Shown piece after piece: positions 1 through 5,581 of a stretch of DNA of 8,091 nucleotides (position 1 is its first letter; every line of letters begins with the position of its first letter). The notes beneath the pieces were generated by a model. It saw only the letters and a program-made list of their open reading frames with translations, had not been told where the DNA came from and made no database searches. Origin of the DNA: Candidatus Heimdallarchaeota archaeon (lineage in GTDB: Archaea > Asgardarchaeota > Heimdallarchaeia > JABLTI01). The stretch is taken from assembly GCA_030667035.1 (NCBI GenBank), contig DAOUWQ010000042.1:1-8091 (forward strand). The letters run 5' to 3'. The position numbers and the translations under genes are program-made.

Positions 1-1
1 A

Positions 2-373
2 AGAGAAGATGCACATCCCTTAGACCATATGCAAACTGTAGTCTTAAAAGGAACAGATGTAATATTGTTTTTCTTTTCGTTGGATAATCTAGAATCGTTT
101 ATCAATATTAAAAAATGGTATGAAGAAGTTAAACTATTCTATAAAAATTGGGAAAATGATAGACCACTCCTGATCCTATTAGGAAATAAACTCGATTTAC
201 ATAGAAATGTCGAAGCTTTCAATGGGAAAGAATTAGTTGAAAGAATGGACGATTTTGAAAGCTATCATGAAATGTCGCTATTTTCAGGTGAAAACGTTGA
301 AAATTTTTTGAAAGCGCTCTGTGATAAACTAGATGAACAATTCAAAAATCTGAAAGAAACACATGGTTTGTAG
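2..373 (+). CDS. Ras/Rab-like small GTPase, C-terminal part (5' end outside window)
   Basis: The frame is open to the left edge, so the Met codon at 29 is internal and this is only the 3' part of the gene. What is visible is the second half of a Ras-superfamily G domain. After the edge comes REDAHPLDH, which fits the switch II region just after a DxxG (G3) motif lying off the window. A hydrophobic strand (GTDVILFFFSL) and a helix (ESFINIKKWYEEV) follow the Rab/Ras pattern. The G4 motif is intact as GNKLDL and would give guanine specificity. The G5 position reads EMSLFSGENV where Ras proteins have ETSAKTGENV, so the usual SAK is SLF. The C-terminus has no CaaX or double-Cys prenylation motif, so membrane attachment by that route is unlikely. 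Many such GTPases occur in Asgard archaea. The family call is firm; the subfamily and partner are unknown. Confidence 0.85.
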   Translation, partial: REDAHPLDHMQTVVLKGTDVILFFFSLDNLESFINIKKWYEEVKLFYKNWENDRPLLILLGNKLDLHRNVEAFNGKELVERMDDFESYHEMSLFSGENVENFLKALCDKLDEQFKNLKETHGL

Positions 374-400
374 AGAAGTTTCCAGTGTTACAATTGAGGG

Positions 401-427
401 TCAAATATTATTTGAATTCTTTTTTCA
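401..427 (+). terminator. Small hairpin plus T-rich tract after the GTPase gene
   Basis: TCAAAT (401-406) and ATTTGA (410-415) form a perfect 6-bp stem with a 3-base loop, followed by a T-rich run to 427. It starts 28 bp past the GTPase stop codon. The stem is all A/T but for one pair, so it is weak. Archaeal termination depends mainly on the T-tract. Confidence 0.35.
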
Positions 428-453
428 CTAAAAATAGTAATCATCTATTCTAA

Positions 454-619
454 TTTTTGATATCCATCAGAGAGATCTCCCTAATGTGTTATTGATAAGT
501 AAATGAGCTTTATTTTTATAAAAAATTTATAAGGTTATGAAACAAAGTTTGATGGACAATCTGTTGGATTAAATCATATTCTTAAAGATGGAGATATAGT
601 CGAAATTTTTGCTGATTAA
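454..619 (+). pseudogene. Remnant of a TGS-domain protein (DRG/OBG-type GTPase C-terminus)
   Basis: In one frame, 533-619 encodes GYETKFDGQSVGLNHILKDGDIVEIFAD (28 residues; quoted in parts: GYETKFDG, QSVGLNHILK, DGDIVEIFAD) and then a stop. This is the C-terminal half of a TGS domain as found at the end of DRG-family GTPases, where the pattern is VWG...GQxVGLDHxLxDGDVVEI. The codon just upstream (530-532) is TAA. The frame shifted by one base at 454-532 contains a SIREISLM segment, two consecutive stops and NELYFYKKFI. The distance from SIRE to the Gly at 533 is 23 codons plus one base, and human DRG1 has 23 residues between the matching points as I recall its sequence. So the piece looks like a frameshifted, stop-containing remnant with its G domain gone. 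The 533-619 part is well supported; the extension to 454 is weaker. A T-run follows at 620-630, possibly the old terminator. Confidence 0.6.
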
Positions 620-634
620 TTATTTTTTTTCTCT

Positions 635-1225
635 TTATTTATGTTTTAACTTGATTTCTTTAACTTCTGTCTCTTTCTTTAATTCGTCTAACTTTGACTG
701 TATAATTTCTAGTTTGTAATCCCTTATTTGCAGCCTTTCTCTGTTTGCTAGCTCTGCTTCCATAAGATAAAGAAGTGTCTGTTGTTGGTTACTTTCTTCC
801 AAAGTATACACAATATTATCTAGGATAGAATCAAATTGTTCAAGAACATTCTCAACAGATATATTCTGAGAAGAATTTAAAATATCCAAGCTTACTGTTG
901 AACGAATTAGATTCTGTAATTGAATTTTAACAGCTGGAGTCTCAGTCATTTTTTCTCGGAAAATCTTAGTTATTTGTACCAAGCTCTGTGTATCCATTAA
1001 AGAAATTTCTCTTGGAGTGATTTTTTGCCAAACAAAGATTTCAGCCTCTTCTAGTTCAAAGGTTTTCTTATGTTTAGTTTTAGCAGGGGATTTAGTTTCT
1101 AACTTCTGTACTTTCTCCTCTAATTCTTTCATTTTCTCTTTTTTACGTTCGTAATAAGCTCTCGACCTGTCTGCACTTGTTGCATGAATTCTTGGTCGTC
1201 CACCTTTGCTTTTTTTCTCAGACAT
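635..1225 (-). CDS. 196-aa GRPR/basic-zipper-like DNA-binding protein with helical C-terminal domain
   Basis: The start is set at 1225 (MSEKKSKGGRPR), not at the longer possible start at 1321. From Gly9 to Lys45 the protein aligns without gaps to the 56-aa protein at 3313-3483 (23 of 37 identical by hand count), and the extension would run through the conserved palindromes at 1272 and 1312. Residues 8-12 (GGRPR) resemble an AT-hook core. Residues 17-31 are strongly basic (ADRSRAYYERKKEK). Met32, Leu35, Val39 and Leu42 then give a short a/d heptad pattern, so the module resembles a miniature bZIP but lacks the bZIP Asn-x7-Arg signature. Residues 56-175 are a predicted helical domain I do not recognise. 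The last 30 residues are charged and coiled-coil-like (SKLDELKKETEVKE). It lies 133 bp downstream of the TPR gene and has its own palindrome-bearing promoter region. Likely role: DNA-binding regulator (inference). Confidence 0.75.
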   Translation of the reverse strand: MSEKKSKGGRPRIHATSADRSRAYYERKKEKMKELEEKVQKLETKSPAKTKHKKTFELEEAEIFVWQKITPREISLMDTQSLVQITKIFREKMTETPAVKIQLQNLIRSTVSLDILNSSQNISVENVLEQFDSILDNIVYTLEESNQQQTLLYLMEAELANRERLQIRDYKLEIIQSKLDELKKETEVKEIKLKHK

Positions 1226-1271
1226 ACTTTCCACTACATAGTAATCTATAGTTAAATGTTTAAAAGGTTTT

Positions 1272-1281
1272 GTGATAACAC
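1272..1281. promoter_or_regulatory. Proximal operator-like palindrome of the 196-aa gene
   Basis: GTGATAACAC differs at one base from the perfect palindrome GTGTTAACAC at 3530. It begins 47 bp upstream of the first base of the start codon, exactly as at the 56-aa paralogue. The flanks match too (TTTT before, CGAAA after, on the + strand). The role as binding site of the GRPR proteins is inferred. Confidence 0.6.
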
Positions 1282-1311
1282 GAAATGCTTTTTGTTTTGT
1301 TAGGAAGTTTT

Positions 1312-1321
1312 GTACTAACAC
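1312..1321. promoter_or_regulatory. Distal operator-like palindrome of the 196-aa gene
   Basis: GTACTAACAC is a degenerate copy of the GTGTTAACAC site, again preceded by GTTTT and followed by AAAAT. It starts 40 bp from the proximal site, close to four helical turns. The sequence between the two sites (A-rich AACAAAACAAAAAG on the minus strand) stands where the 56-aa gene has its TATA box, but its own TATA is weak. Confidence 0.5.
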
Positions 1322-1358
1322 AAAATTATTTTAACTAAATAACTTTATTTTTCAGCAT

Positions 1359-3215
1359 TTATTTTTGGATGAACTCATAGTACTTCCTGATGAAATCATC
1401 CCAATGAGATAATTGTCCAAGTAATCGTTCTTGTTGTTGAATCATCTTCTCTGCTAACCTAATCAAACCTTCTTGATCAGCCAATTCCCTTGTTTCTAGC
1501 AAAAGATTTCTTGCGCTTTGTATGTCAAGATCTGTCATTGAGAATTGTGCTTTCAACCATAGTGTTAGGATTTGGATATTGGTTGCTTCTAGTCTTAGAG
1601 CATAGTTATTTTGAGATTTCGCTATTTTTGCTAGTTGCTCTATATGTTCTTCTAATTCTACTAGTACTTTTGTATCTCCTGAAATGCTGAATTCGATCAT
1701 TAATAGTTCACACAAATTGTTCAAAGCGATAATTACATAGTTTTTGTTTTCAGGTTCTTCATCAGCTATACTTTCTAAGAGAGCTAAAGCTTTCATCCAG
1801 TCTCTGGGACGAGTGCTAGCTTTCAAAACTAAGGCTTGTGAAATACGAGCTATTTGATCAAATAGTGGATTAAAATTTGATTCAACTAGAACTTTGAGTT
1901 CTTCTAGATACTTGTTGTATGAAATCACATCTTTCTTGTCAATTGAGATTATCACAAGCAAAAATAGGGATTGAACCATACCTTTTATCCAAGGTATTTT
2001 CTTTCTCAATTGTAAACTTGTTTTAGTATTTTTCATTGCTAGATTAAAATTGCCTGTTGTATAGTATATTTTTCCTAATGATTCATAATAAAATGAGTTA
2101 GTCCAGATATTGTTGTATTGTTTAAAAATTTTAAAACTATCACGACCTATTTCTAATGCTTTATCATACTCTCCTTTATCATTTAATGCTGCGGATAAAG
2201 ATATTGAAAGTAATGTTGAGATAAATGTATCATTATTCGCATTGGAAATCTCTATGCCTTCATATAGATACTCTACAGCTTTCACGATACTTCCACTATG
2301 CCAATCAATTATTGCTTTCATCCACAAAGCAAAACACTTTGAGCGAGGGTTTTGAGTAGCTTCAAAATCAGGTATAACTTCTCTAAAAATCTCTAGTGAT
2401 TTATTAATTTCCCCCATAAAATAATAATTCAAACCGATAGTATATCTTTGTCCAAAAACACTTAAACCAATTTCTTTGTAAAGCTCAATTGATTGTTCAA
2501 TATATTTTATTGCTTCTTCATATTTGCCAATCATTTGAGATTGCTGAGCTAATAAGCTATAAGAATTCGCTATTTGATACTTGTTTTTATTTTTTTTTGC
2601 TGTGCTTAAGCTATTATTCAAGTGCATTAAAGCTTCTTTATAATTAGCTCTGAAACCAAAGTTAGCTCCTAATTGAATATATATTTCATTCAAAAGATTT
2701 TTTTCATTTAGTGATTTTGCGATAGCTAGACTTTGATTTAGAACTTTAAGAGAAAGATCTAATCTCCCACTAAAATTATAACATTCACCTTTTTGTTTTA
2801 GTATACGCGATATCCCTAACTTATAATCCACATCATTAGATGTCAGTTTTTGTTCCAATAATTTTTCTGCTTCTTCCAAAATTTCAATAGCTTCATCATG
2901 TTTTTCAACTTCTCTAAAACATAGAGCTTTTACAAAAAGAGCTTCATTTAATAATAAAGGATTATCCATTTTATTAAGCTCTTCAATAACCTGTTCTATT
3001 ATTTCCATTCTCTCTACCCAAGAACTTGATTTTTGGGATTTTACTTTTATAATTTTTATTCCAAGAACCGTTTCCTTTGTAAGACCGCCTTTCTGTCCAA
3101 AACCACTTAGTTGTTTATTCGCTTTCTCAAATTCACCATGATTGATCATTTTTTCAATTTGTTGCAATTCTTTGCTATCCCAAGTATACAACAATCCAAC
3201 CCCATTATAGATCAT
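1359..3215 (-). CDS. 618-aa tetratricopeptide-repeat protein
   Basis: An almost wholly helical protein built from TPR-like units, with no signal peptide or membrane segment, so probably a cytoplasmic scaffold or adaptor. Clear repeats lie at about residues 90-123, 136-168, 176-208, 216-248, 256-289, 336-366 and 376-408. They show the usual pattern of small residues at the helix A/B packing positions (for example GKYEEAIKYIEQSIELYKE and LGKIYYTTGNFNLAMKNT). Residues 1-80 and 420-618 are helical but less regular. No enzymatic, kinase or DNA-binding domain is visible. The start ATG at 3215 has no Shine-Dalgarno sequence. The sequence upstream is A/T-rich with TATA-like stretches (3221-3247), so a leaderless transcript is possible and a slightly later start cannot be excluded. 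It sits between the two GRPR-module genes on the same strand. A second, decayed copy of its C-terminus lies at 4343-4543. Binding partner unknown. Confidence 0.85.
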   Translation of the reverse strand: MIYNGVGLLYTWDSKELQQIEKMINHGEFEKANKQLSGFGQKGGLTKETVLGIKIIKVKSQKSSSWVERMEIIEQVIEELNKMDNPLLLNEALFVKALCFREVEKHDEAIEILEEAEKLLEQKLTSNDVDYKLGISRILKQKGECYNFSGRLDLSLKVLNQSLAIAKSLNEKNLLNEIYIQLGANFGFRANYKEALMHLNNSLSTAKKNKNKYQIANSYSLLAQQSQMIGKYEEAIKYIEQSIELYKEIGLSVFGQRYTIGLNYYFMGEINKSLEIFREVIPDFEATQNPRSKCFALWMKAIIDWHSGSIVKAVEYLYEGIEISNANNDTFISTLLSISLSAALNDKGEYDKALEIGRDSFKIFKQYNNIWTNSFYYESLGKIYYTTGNFNLAMKNTKTSLQLRKKIPWIKGMVQSLFLLVIISIDKKDVISYNKYLEELKVLVESNFNPLFDQIARISQALVLKASTRPRDWMKALALLESIADEEPENKNYVIIALNNLCELLMIEFSISGDTKVLVELEEHIEQLAKIAKSQNNYALRLEATNIQILTLWLKAQFSMTDLDIQSARNLLLETRELADQEGLIRLAEKMIQQQERLLGQLSHWDDFIRKYYEFIQK

Positions 3216-3312
3216 GAAAATAATATATTATATCTAGAAGTAAAATAACGATTCGTCTTTACTTACATAAATATTGTTGAAAAAAACTAAAAGAAAGTTA
3301 ATTTAATAGTAA

Positions 3313-3483
3313 TTATTGGTCAAGACCCTTTCCGTCTTCTATTTCCTGCTTTTCTTCTAGAATTTTTATTTTCTCTTCCATTTCTCTTATTTTTGCTTTC
3401 TTACGTTCATAGTATGCTTTGTATCTTTCTGCATTAGTTGCATATTTTCTTGGGCGACCTACTTTCTTTTTTTCCCTTGACAT
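3313..3483 (-). CDS. 56-aa stand-alone GRPR/basic-zipper-like protein
   Basis: A short gene reading MSREKKKVGRPRKYATNAER at its start and ending KGLDQ. Gly9-Lys45 aligns without gaps to the N-terminus of the 196-aa protein at 635-1225, with identical spacing of GRPR, AxxR, AYYERKK and the four hydrophobic positions (Ile32, Met35, Ile39, Leu42). The shared protein sequence, and the shared leader length of 46 nt from palindrome to ATG, support it as a real gene despite its size. Both leaders also carry GTAGTGG five bases before the ATG (3489-3495 here, 1231-1237 in the paralogue), a weak Shine-Dalgarno candidate. The protein is essentially only the putative DNA-binding and dimerising module plus a 10-residue acidic tail. 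It could be an autorepressor, or a competitor or heterodimer partner of the longer paralogue. It lies 97 bp upstream of the TPR gene on the same strand and may be cotranscribed with it. Confidence 0.78.
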   Translation of the reverse strand: MSREKKKVGRPRKYATNAERYKAYYERKKAKIREMEEKIKILEEKQEIEDGKGLDQ

Positions 3484-3529
3484 AATAACCACTACAATAC
3501 TGTTATGTGAGAAGAAGATAATAAGTTTT

Positions 3530-3539
3530 GTGTTAACAC
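3530..3539. promoter_or_regulatory. Proximal operator-like palindrome of the 56-aa gene
   Basis: GTGTTAACAC, a perfect 10-bp palindrome, begins 47 bp from the start codon of the 56-aa gene. It lies between the TATA box (3545-3552) and the expected transcription start near 3523, where a bound protein would block transcription initiation. Flanked by GTTTT on the left and GATAC on the right of the + strand. Confidence 0.65.
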
Positions 3540-3543
3540 GATA

Positions 3544-3558
3544 CCTTTATAAGTTTCG
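3544..3558 (-). promoter_or_regulatory. BRE/TATA promoter of the 56-aa gene
   Basis: On the minus strand the sequence reads CGAAACTTATAAAGG, a good match to an archaeal BRE (CGAAAC) followed by a TATA box (TTATAAAG). Transcription would start about 26 bp on, near 3523, giving a leader of roughly 40 nt. It is framed by the palindromes at 3530 and 3571. Confidence 0.6.
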
Positions 3559-3570
3559 TCAGATAATATT

Positions 3571-3580
3571 GTGTTAACAC
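3571..3580. promoter_or_regulatory. Distal operator-like palindrome, shared by divergent promoters
   Basis: A second perfect GTGTTAACAC, 41 bp from the proximal copy. It lies upstream of the leftward BRE/TATA and directly abuts the BRE-like start of the rightward candidate promoter at 3581. It could therefore influence both the 56-aa gene and the membrane protein gene at 3633. Confidence 0.6.
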
Positions 3581-3595
3581 GAAACTCTTATTAGA
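3581..3595 (+). promoter_or_regulatory. Candidate promoter of the four-helix membrane protein
   Basis: GAAACTCTTATTAGA resembles a BRE followed by a weak TATA element. Start of transcription would be near 3615, about 18 to 36 nt upstream of the two candidate start codons. The TATA match is imperfect. Confidence 0.35.
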
Positions 3596-3632
3596 GTTTT
3601 GATCTACAAAAACAAAAAATGAGAGAATAAAA

Positions 3633-4052
3633 ATGAATAATGGAGAAATAATGAAATTCACAAAAATATGGCTTCTAACATGTGCAATTATACAATTCTC
3701 TTTCGGAATGGCTTTTACATTCTTCTGGGATCTATTCTTTGCAGATTTTATCAAATTTCAATATACAGATCCAGCTTTACCACTCGTCTTTGGTACAGCA
3801 GCTTTCGGATTTTCAGCCTTATGCTTCTTGTCTTTCTTTCTTGGGAAAGACTGGAACTCAGTAAGAATACCTGTTTTAACTGAAATTATTTGGTGTGGTG
3901 TAAGTATACCTGCAATGTTGTACGCACAATTTAGTTACATTGATTTACATCCAATTAACTGGATGAATACACTTTCTTATGCACTTATAATGGTAGGATT
4001 TATCGTTGCCTTCATTCTACAAGTGAAAAAAGAGAAGACTGAATCAATTTAA
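3633..4052 (+). CDS. Small membrane protein with four predicted transmembrane helices
   Basis: 139 residues if started at 3633. Hydrophobic helices lie at about residues 11-31, 48-70, 79-99 and 111-131, with a lysine-rich cytoplasmic-looking tail (QVKKEKTESI). No catalytic motif or known transporter signature is visible, and I do not recognise the family. The ATG at 3651 (MKFTKIW) has GGAG at 3642-3645, five bases before it, and is at least as likely a start as 3633. The choice only adds or removes six hydrophilic residues. The gene is transcribed away from the 56-aa regulator gene and shares its upstream region, including two perfect GTGTTAACAC palindromes, so co-control is plausible. It ends 45 bp before a strong hairpin terminator. 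Confidence 0.8.
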   Translation: MNNGEIMKFTKIWLLTCAIIQFSFGMAFTFFWDLFFADFIKFQYTDPALPLVFGTAAFGFSALCFLSFFLGKDWNSVRIPVLTEIIWCGVSIPAMLYAQFSYIDLHPINWMNTLSYALIMVGFIVAFILQVKKEKTESI

Positions 4053-4097
4053 AAAGAAACGAAAGATGAGAAATCACTGGAAAAAGTGAGAGTTATG

Positions 4098-4140
4098 GTC
4101 GAAGTTTTCCTTCGACTCTTTTTATTTTTTCTTTTTTTTT
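4098..4140 (+). terminator. Hairpin and long T-tract terminator after the membrane protein gene
   Basis: GTCGAAG (4098-4104) pairs perfectly with CTTCGAC (4110-4116) around a 5-base loop. A nearly unbroken T-tract follows from 4117 into the 4140s. It terminates the rightward gene ending at 4052. Confidence 0.75.
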
Positions 4141-4144
4141 TTAA

Positions 4145-4324
4145 TTGAATAAACTCTACAACAAGTTAAGAATTCATTCCAGCGTTGATATAATCATAAT
4201 CGTTTGTTCCAAGTTTTTTGGAAATCATTTAAATATAGTTTACACTTATATTTTCATGCGTTAAGCTGTCACCAACAAAAACAATTCTTTTTTTAGTCTT
4301 TATCGACCCTGCATTTCTTTTCCA
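4145..4324 (-). pseudogene. Internally deleted duplicate of the SGNH hydrolase gene
   Basis: The minus strand of 4168-4321 aligns base for base with 6157-6310 of the intact SGNH hydrolase gene. It reads RNAGSIKTKKRIVFVGDSLT, keeps the GDSL nucleophile block and the NAGMN block, and has two in-frame TAA stops, one where the intact gene has Glu after VNYI and one just after GMN. The segment 4145-4167 aligns with 5588-5610, the 3' end of the intact gene (ELIIEFIQ equivalent), 20 of 23 bases identical. The sequence between, 5611-6156 in the intact copy, is missing: 546 bp, exactly 182 codons. AAGTT stands at both deletion borders in the intact gene (5606-5610 and 6152-6156) and once at the junction (4163-4167), suggesting a microhomology deletion. 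The N-terminal membrane anchor is also gone. The high similarity points to a fairly recent duplication. Confidence 0.9.
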
Positions 4325-4342
4325 AATACGAGTGATAATCCC

Positions 4343-4543
4343 TCATTCTTTAATGAAATCGTAGTATTTCCGGATGAAATCATCACAATGTGATAATTGT
4401 ACTAGTAATTTTTCTTGTTGTAATGTTAAACAGTCCATCAATCTAAACAGACCATTTTCATTAACTATTTTCCTAGTATTTTCTAAATAGGTTTTTGCTG
4501 AAATATCAGGATTTGACAGAGCAACCTATTTAACTAAGTATTT
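4343..4543 (-). pseudogene. Decayed duplicate of the TPR protein C-terminus
   Basis: On the minus strand, 4343-4525 is an open stretch of 60 codons ending in TGA. Its final residues (LSHCDDFIRKYYDFIKE) match the end of the intact TPR protein (LSHWDDFIRKYYEFIQK); 23 of the last 36 residues are identical by hand count. Further back, DISAKTYLENTR matches DIQSARNLLLETR with a one-residue gap. At 4526-4528 there is an in-frame TAG, beyond which YLVK still resembles LWLK. No more of the TPR repeats are detectable, so only the 3' tail survives. It is more diverged than the neighbouring SGNH remnant, from which it is separated by about 20 bp. It therefore derives from a paralogue or an older duplication. 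Confidence 0.85.
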
Positions 4544-4623
4544 TTGAAAAATAAACACAATTAGGTCATATAGAGATCAGCATAAAAGGGTGTTTCATGC
4601 ACTCTTACTGTCTCTATTTATTA

Positions 4624-4636
4624 ACATTTATATTTC
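4624..4636 (+). promoter_or_regulatory. Candidate TATA element of the surface protein gene
   Basis: ACATTTATATTTC contains a TATA-like core centred near 4631. A start of transcription about 27 bp on would fall at roughly 4658, close to the GTG start at 4661, so a leaderless mRNA is plausible. The surrounding sequence is A/T-rich, so chance matches are common. Confidence 0.3.
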
Positions 4637-4660
4637 AGAATTGCTAATTTTAATTATGGG

Positions 4661-5563
4661 GTGGTTAATTTTAACATAAGAAGGTTTTATGGTTTAGTGC
4701 TTATTGGGCTTATCTTTTGTATAAGCAATAGTTTCAGTTTAGTGAGTGGAGAATATCAAGTAAGTGTAGGTGAAATATATCAATATGATATCATAAAGGC
4801 AGAAATCAATTGCACTTTTAATGGACATTTTGAAACTGGTTCAGGATATACAATAGATTCGAATCATTTAGAAGAAAATACTACAATCACTTTTGAGGTT
4901 ATGTATGTAAATCCCTTAGATGTTACTTGGAATCTTTCTGGTGGTGGATTTTCAAACACTCATCTATCATATGAGAATGATATTAATTCATTTAAGAATC
5001 TTCTAACATATTGTTTCATCTTACCAAATATATTTGATCCAACTGATGCAGATATTGAAAATGGAACTGGACTAATTTTTTACAGTCCATTTATTGATCC
5101 AATTTTAGAAAATTGGGAGATAATCAAAAGCTCTGAGGATATTGTTGAGAATAAAATTGATAATCTAACAGATACAAAAATAACTTATGATTTAGATTCT
5201 GTTTCTGAAGACTCAGATTCAAAGCTCTCAATGGAATTTACATTTGGAGGAACAATTGATGGTAAATGGTCTAACAGACCAATAGATGCAAAATTCATGA
5301 ATCATTTACTTATTGAATATGATAAACTAAAAGGTATTCTTCTTGGTTTGAGAATGAAATCAAGCATTGAAGGCTCTTTTGATTCCAATGCGGTTGATAT
5401 TTCGATTTATTTTCACTCAGAAATAAAAGACTATGATATACCAGCATTTGCTAAAAGTGACATAACAAAAGTATCGGGAACTTTTGGAGAAGGAATACTA
5501 ATTGGTTTAAGCTCGTTGCTAATTTTAACCGTTTCAGTTTCAAAGAGAAAAGAAAGTGAATAA
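4661..5563 (+). CDS. Secreted surface protein with C-terminal membrane anchor
   Basis: 300 residues beginning with GTG. Residues 1-28 look like a signal peptide: a short basic part with Arg7-Arg8, then GLVLIGLIFCI and a polar region. Residues 278-294 form one hydrophobic helix followed by SKRKESE, a typical stop-transfer end, so the bulk should face the outside. The ectodomain is acidic, rich in Ser, Thr and Asn and probably beta-structured. It carries five N-X-S/T sequons (Asn50, 73, 91, 134, 168), which fits archaeal N-glycosylation. I do not recognise a named domain. The GTG start is chosen because the next in-frame candidate (GTG at 4697) would remove the basic n-region, and no ATG lies in frame nearby; the ATG at 4656 is out of frame and stops after seven codons. 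The gene converges on the SGNH hydrolase gene, with 18 bp between the stop codons. Confidence 0.75.
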   Translation: MVNFNIRRFYGLVLIGLIFCISNSFSLVSGEYQVSVGEIYQYDIIKAEINCTFNGHFETGSGYTIDSNHLEENTTITFEVMYVNPLDVTWNLSGGGFSNTHLSYENDINSFKNLLTYCFILPNIFDPTDADIENGTGLIFYSPFIDPILENWEIIKSSEDIVENKIDNLTDTKITYDLDSVSEDSDSKLSMEFTFGGTIDGKWSNRPIDAKFMNHLLIEYDKLKGILLGLRMKSSIEGSFDSNAVDISIYFHSEIKDYDIPAFAKSDITKVSGTFGEGILIGLSSLLILTVSVSKRKESE

Positions 5564-5581
5564 TTACTTTCTTCTTTCAAT

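Noticed and set aside
1226..1321. N-terminal extension of the 196-aa protein to a start at 1321
   Set aside because: It runs through both palindromes, and the paralogue starts at the equivalent of 1225 with gapless alignment from residue 9.
1490..2355. Rightward open frames inside the TPR gene
   Set aside because: They are shadows of the long TPR frame, whose repeat pattern and homologous remnant show that it is the coding one.
3530..3580. Palindromes as a CRISPR or transposon end
   Set aside because: There are only two copies here, with no spacer series, no target-site duplication and no transposase; the location in front of paralogous genes fits operators better.
3533..3754. Leftward open frame over the divergent promoter region and the membrane protein gene
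   Set aside because: It is antisense to the four-helix protein, overlaps the operators and resembles no family.
4656..4679. ATG at 4656 as start of the surface protein
   Set aside because: It is in another frame and stops after seven codons.
5564..5581. Terminator between the convergent surface protein and SGNH genes
   Set aside because: Only 18 bp separate the stop codons and no hairpin is visible there.
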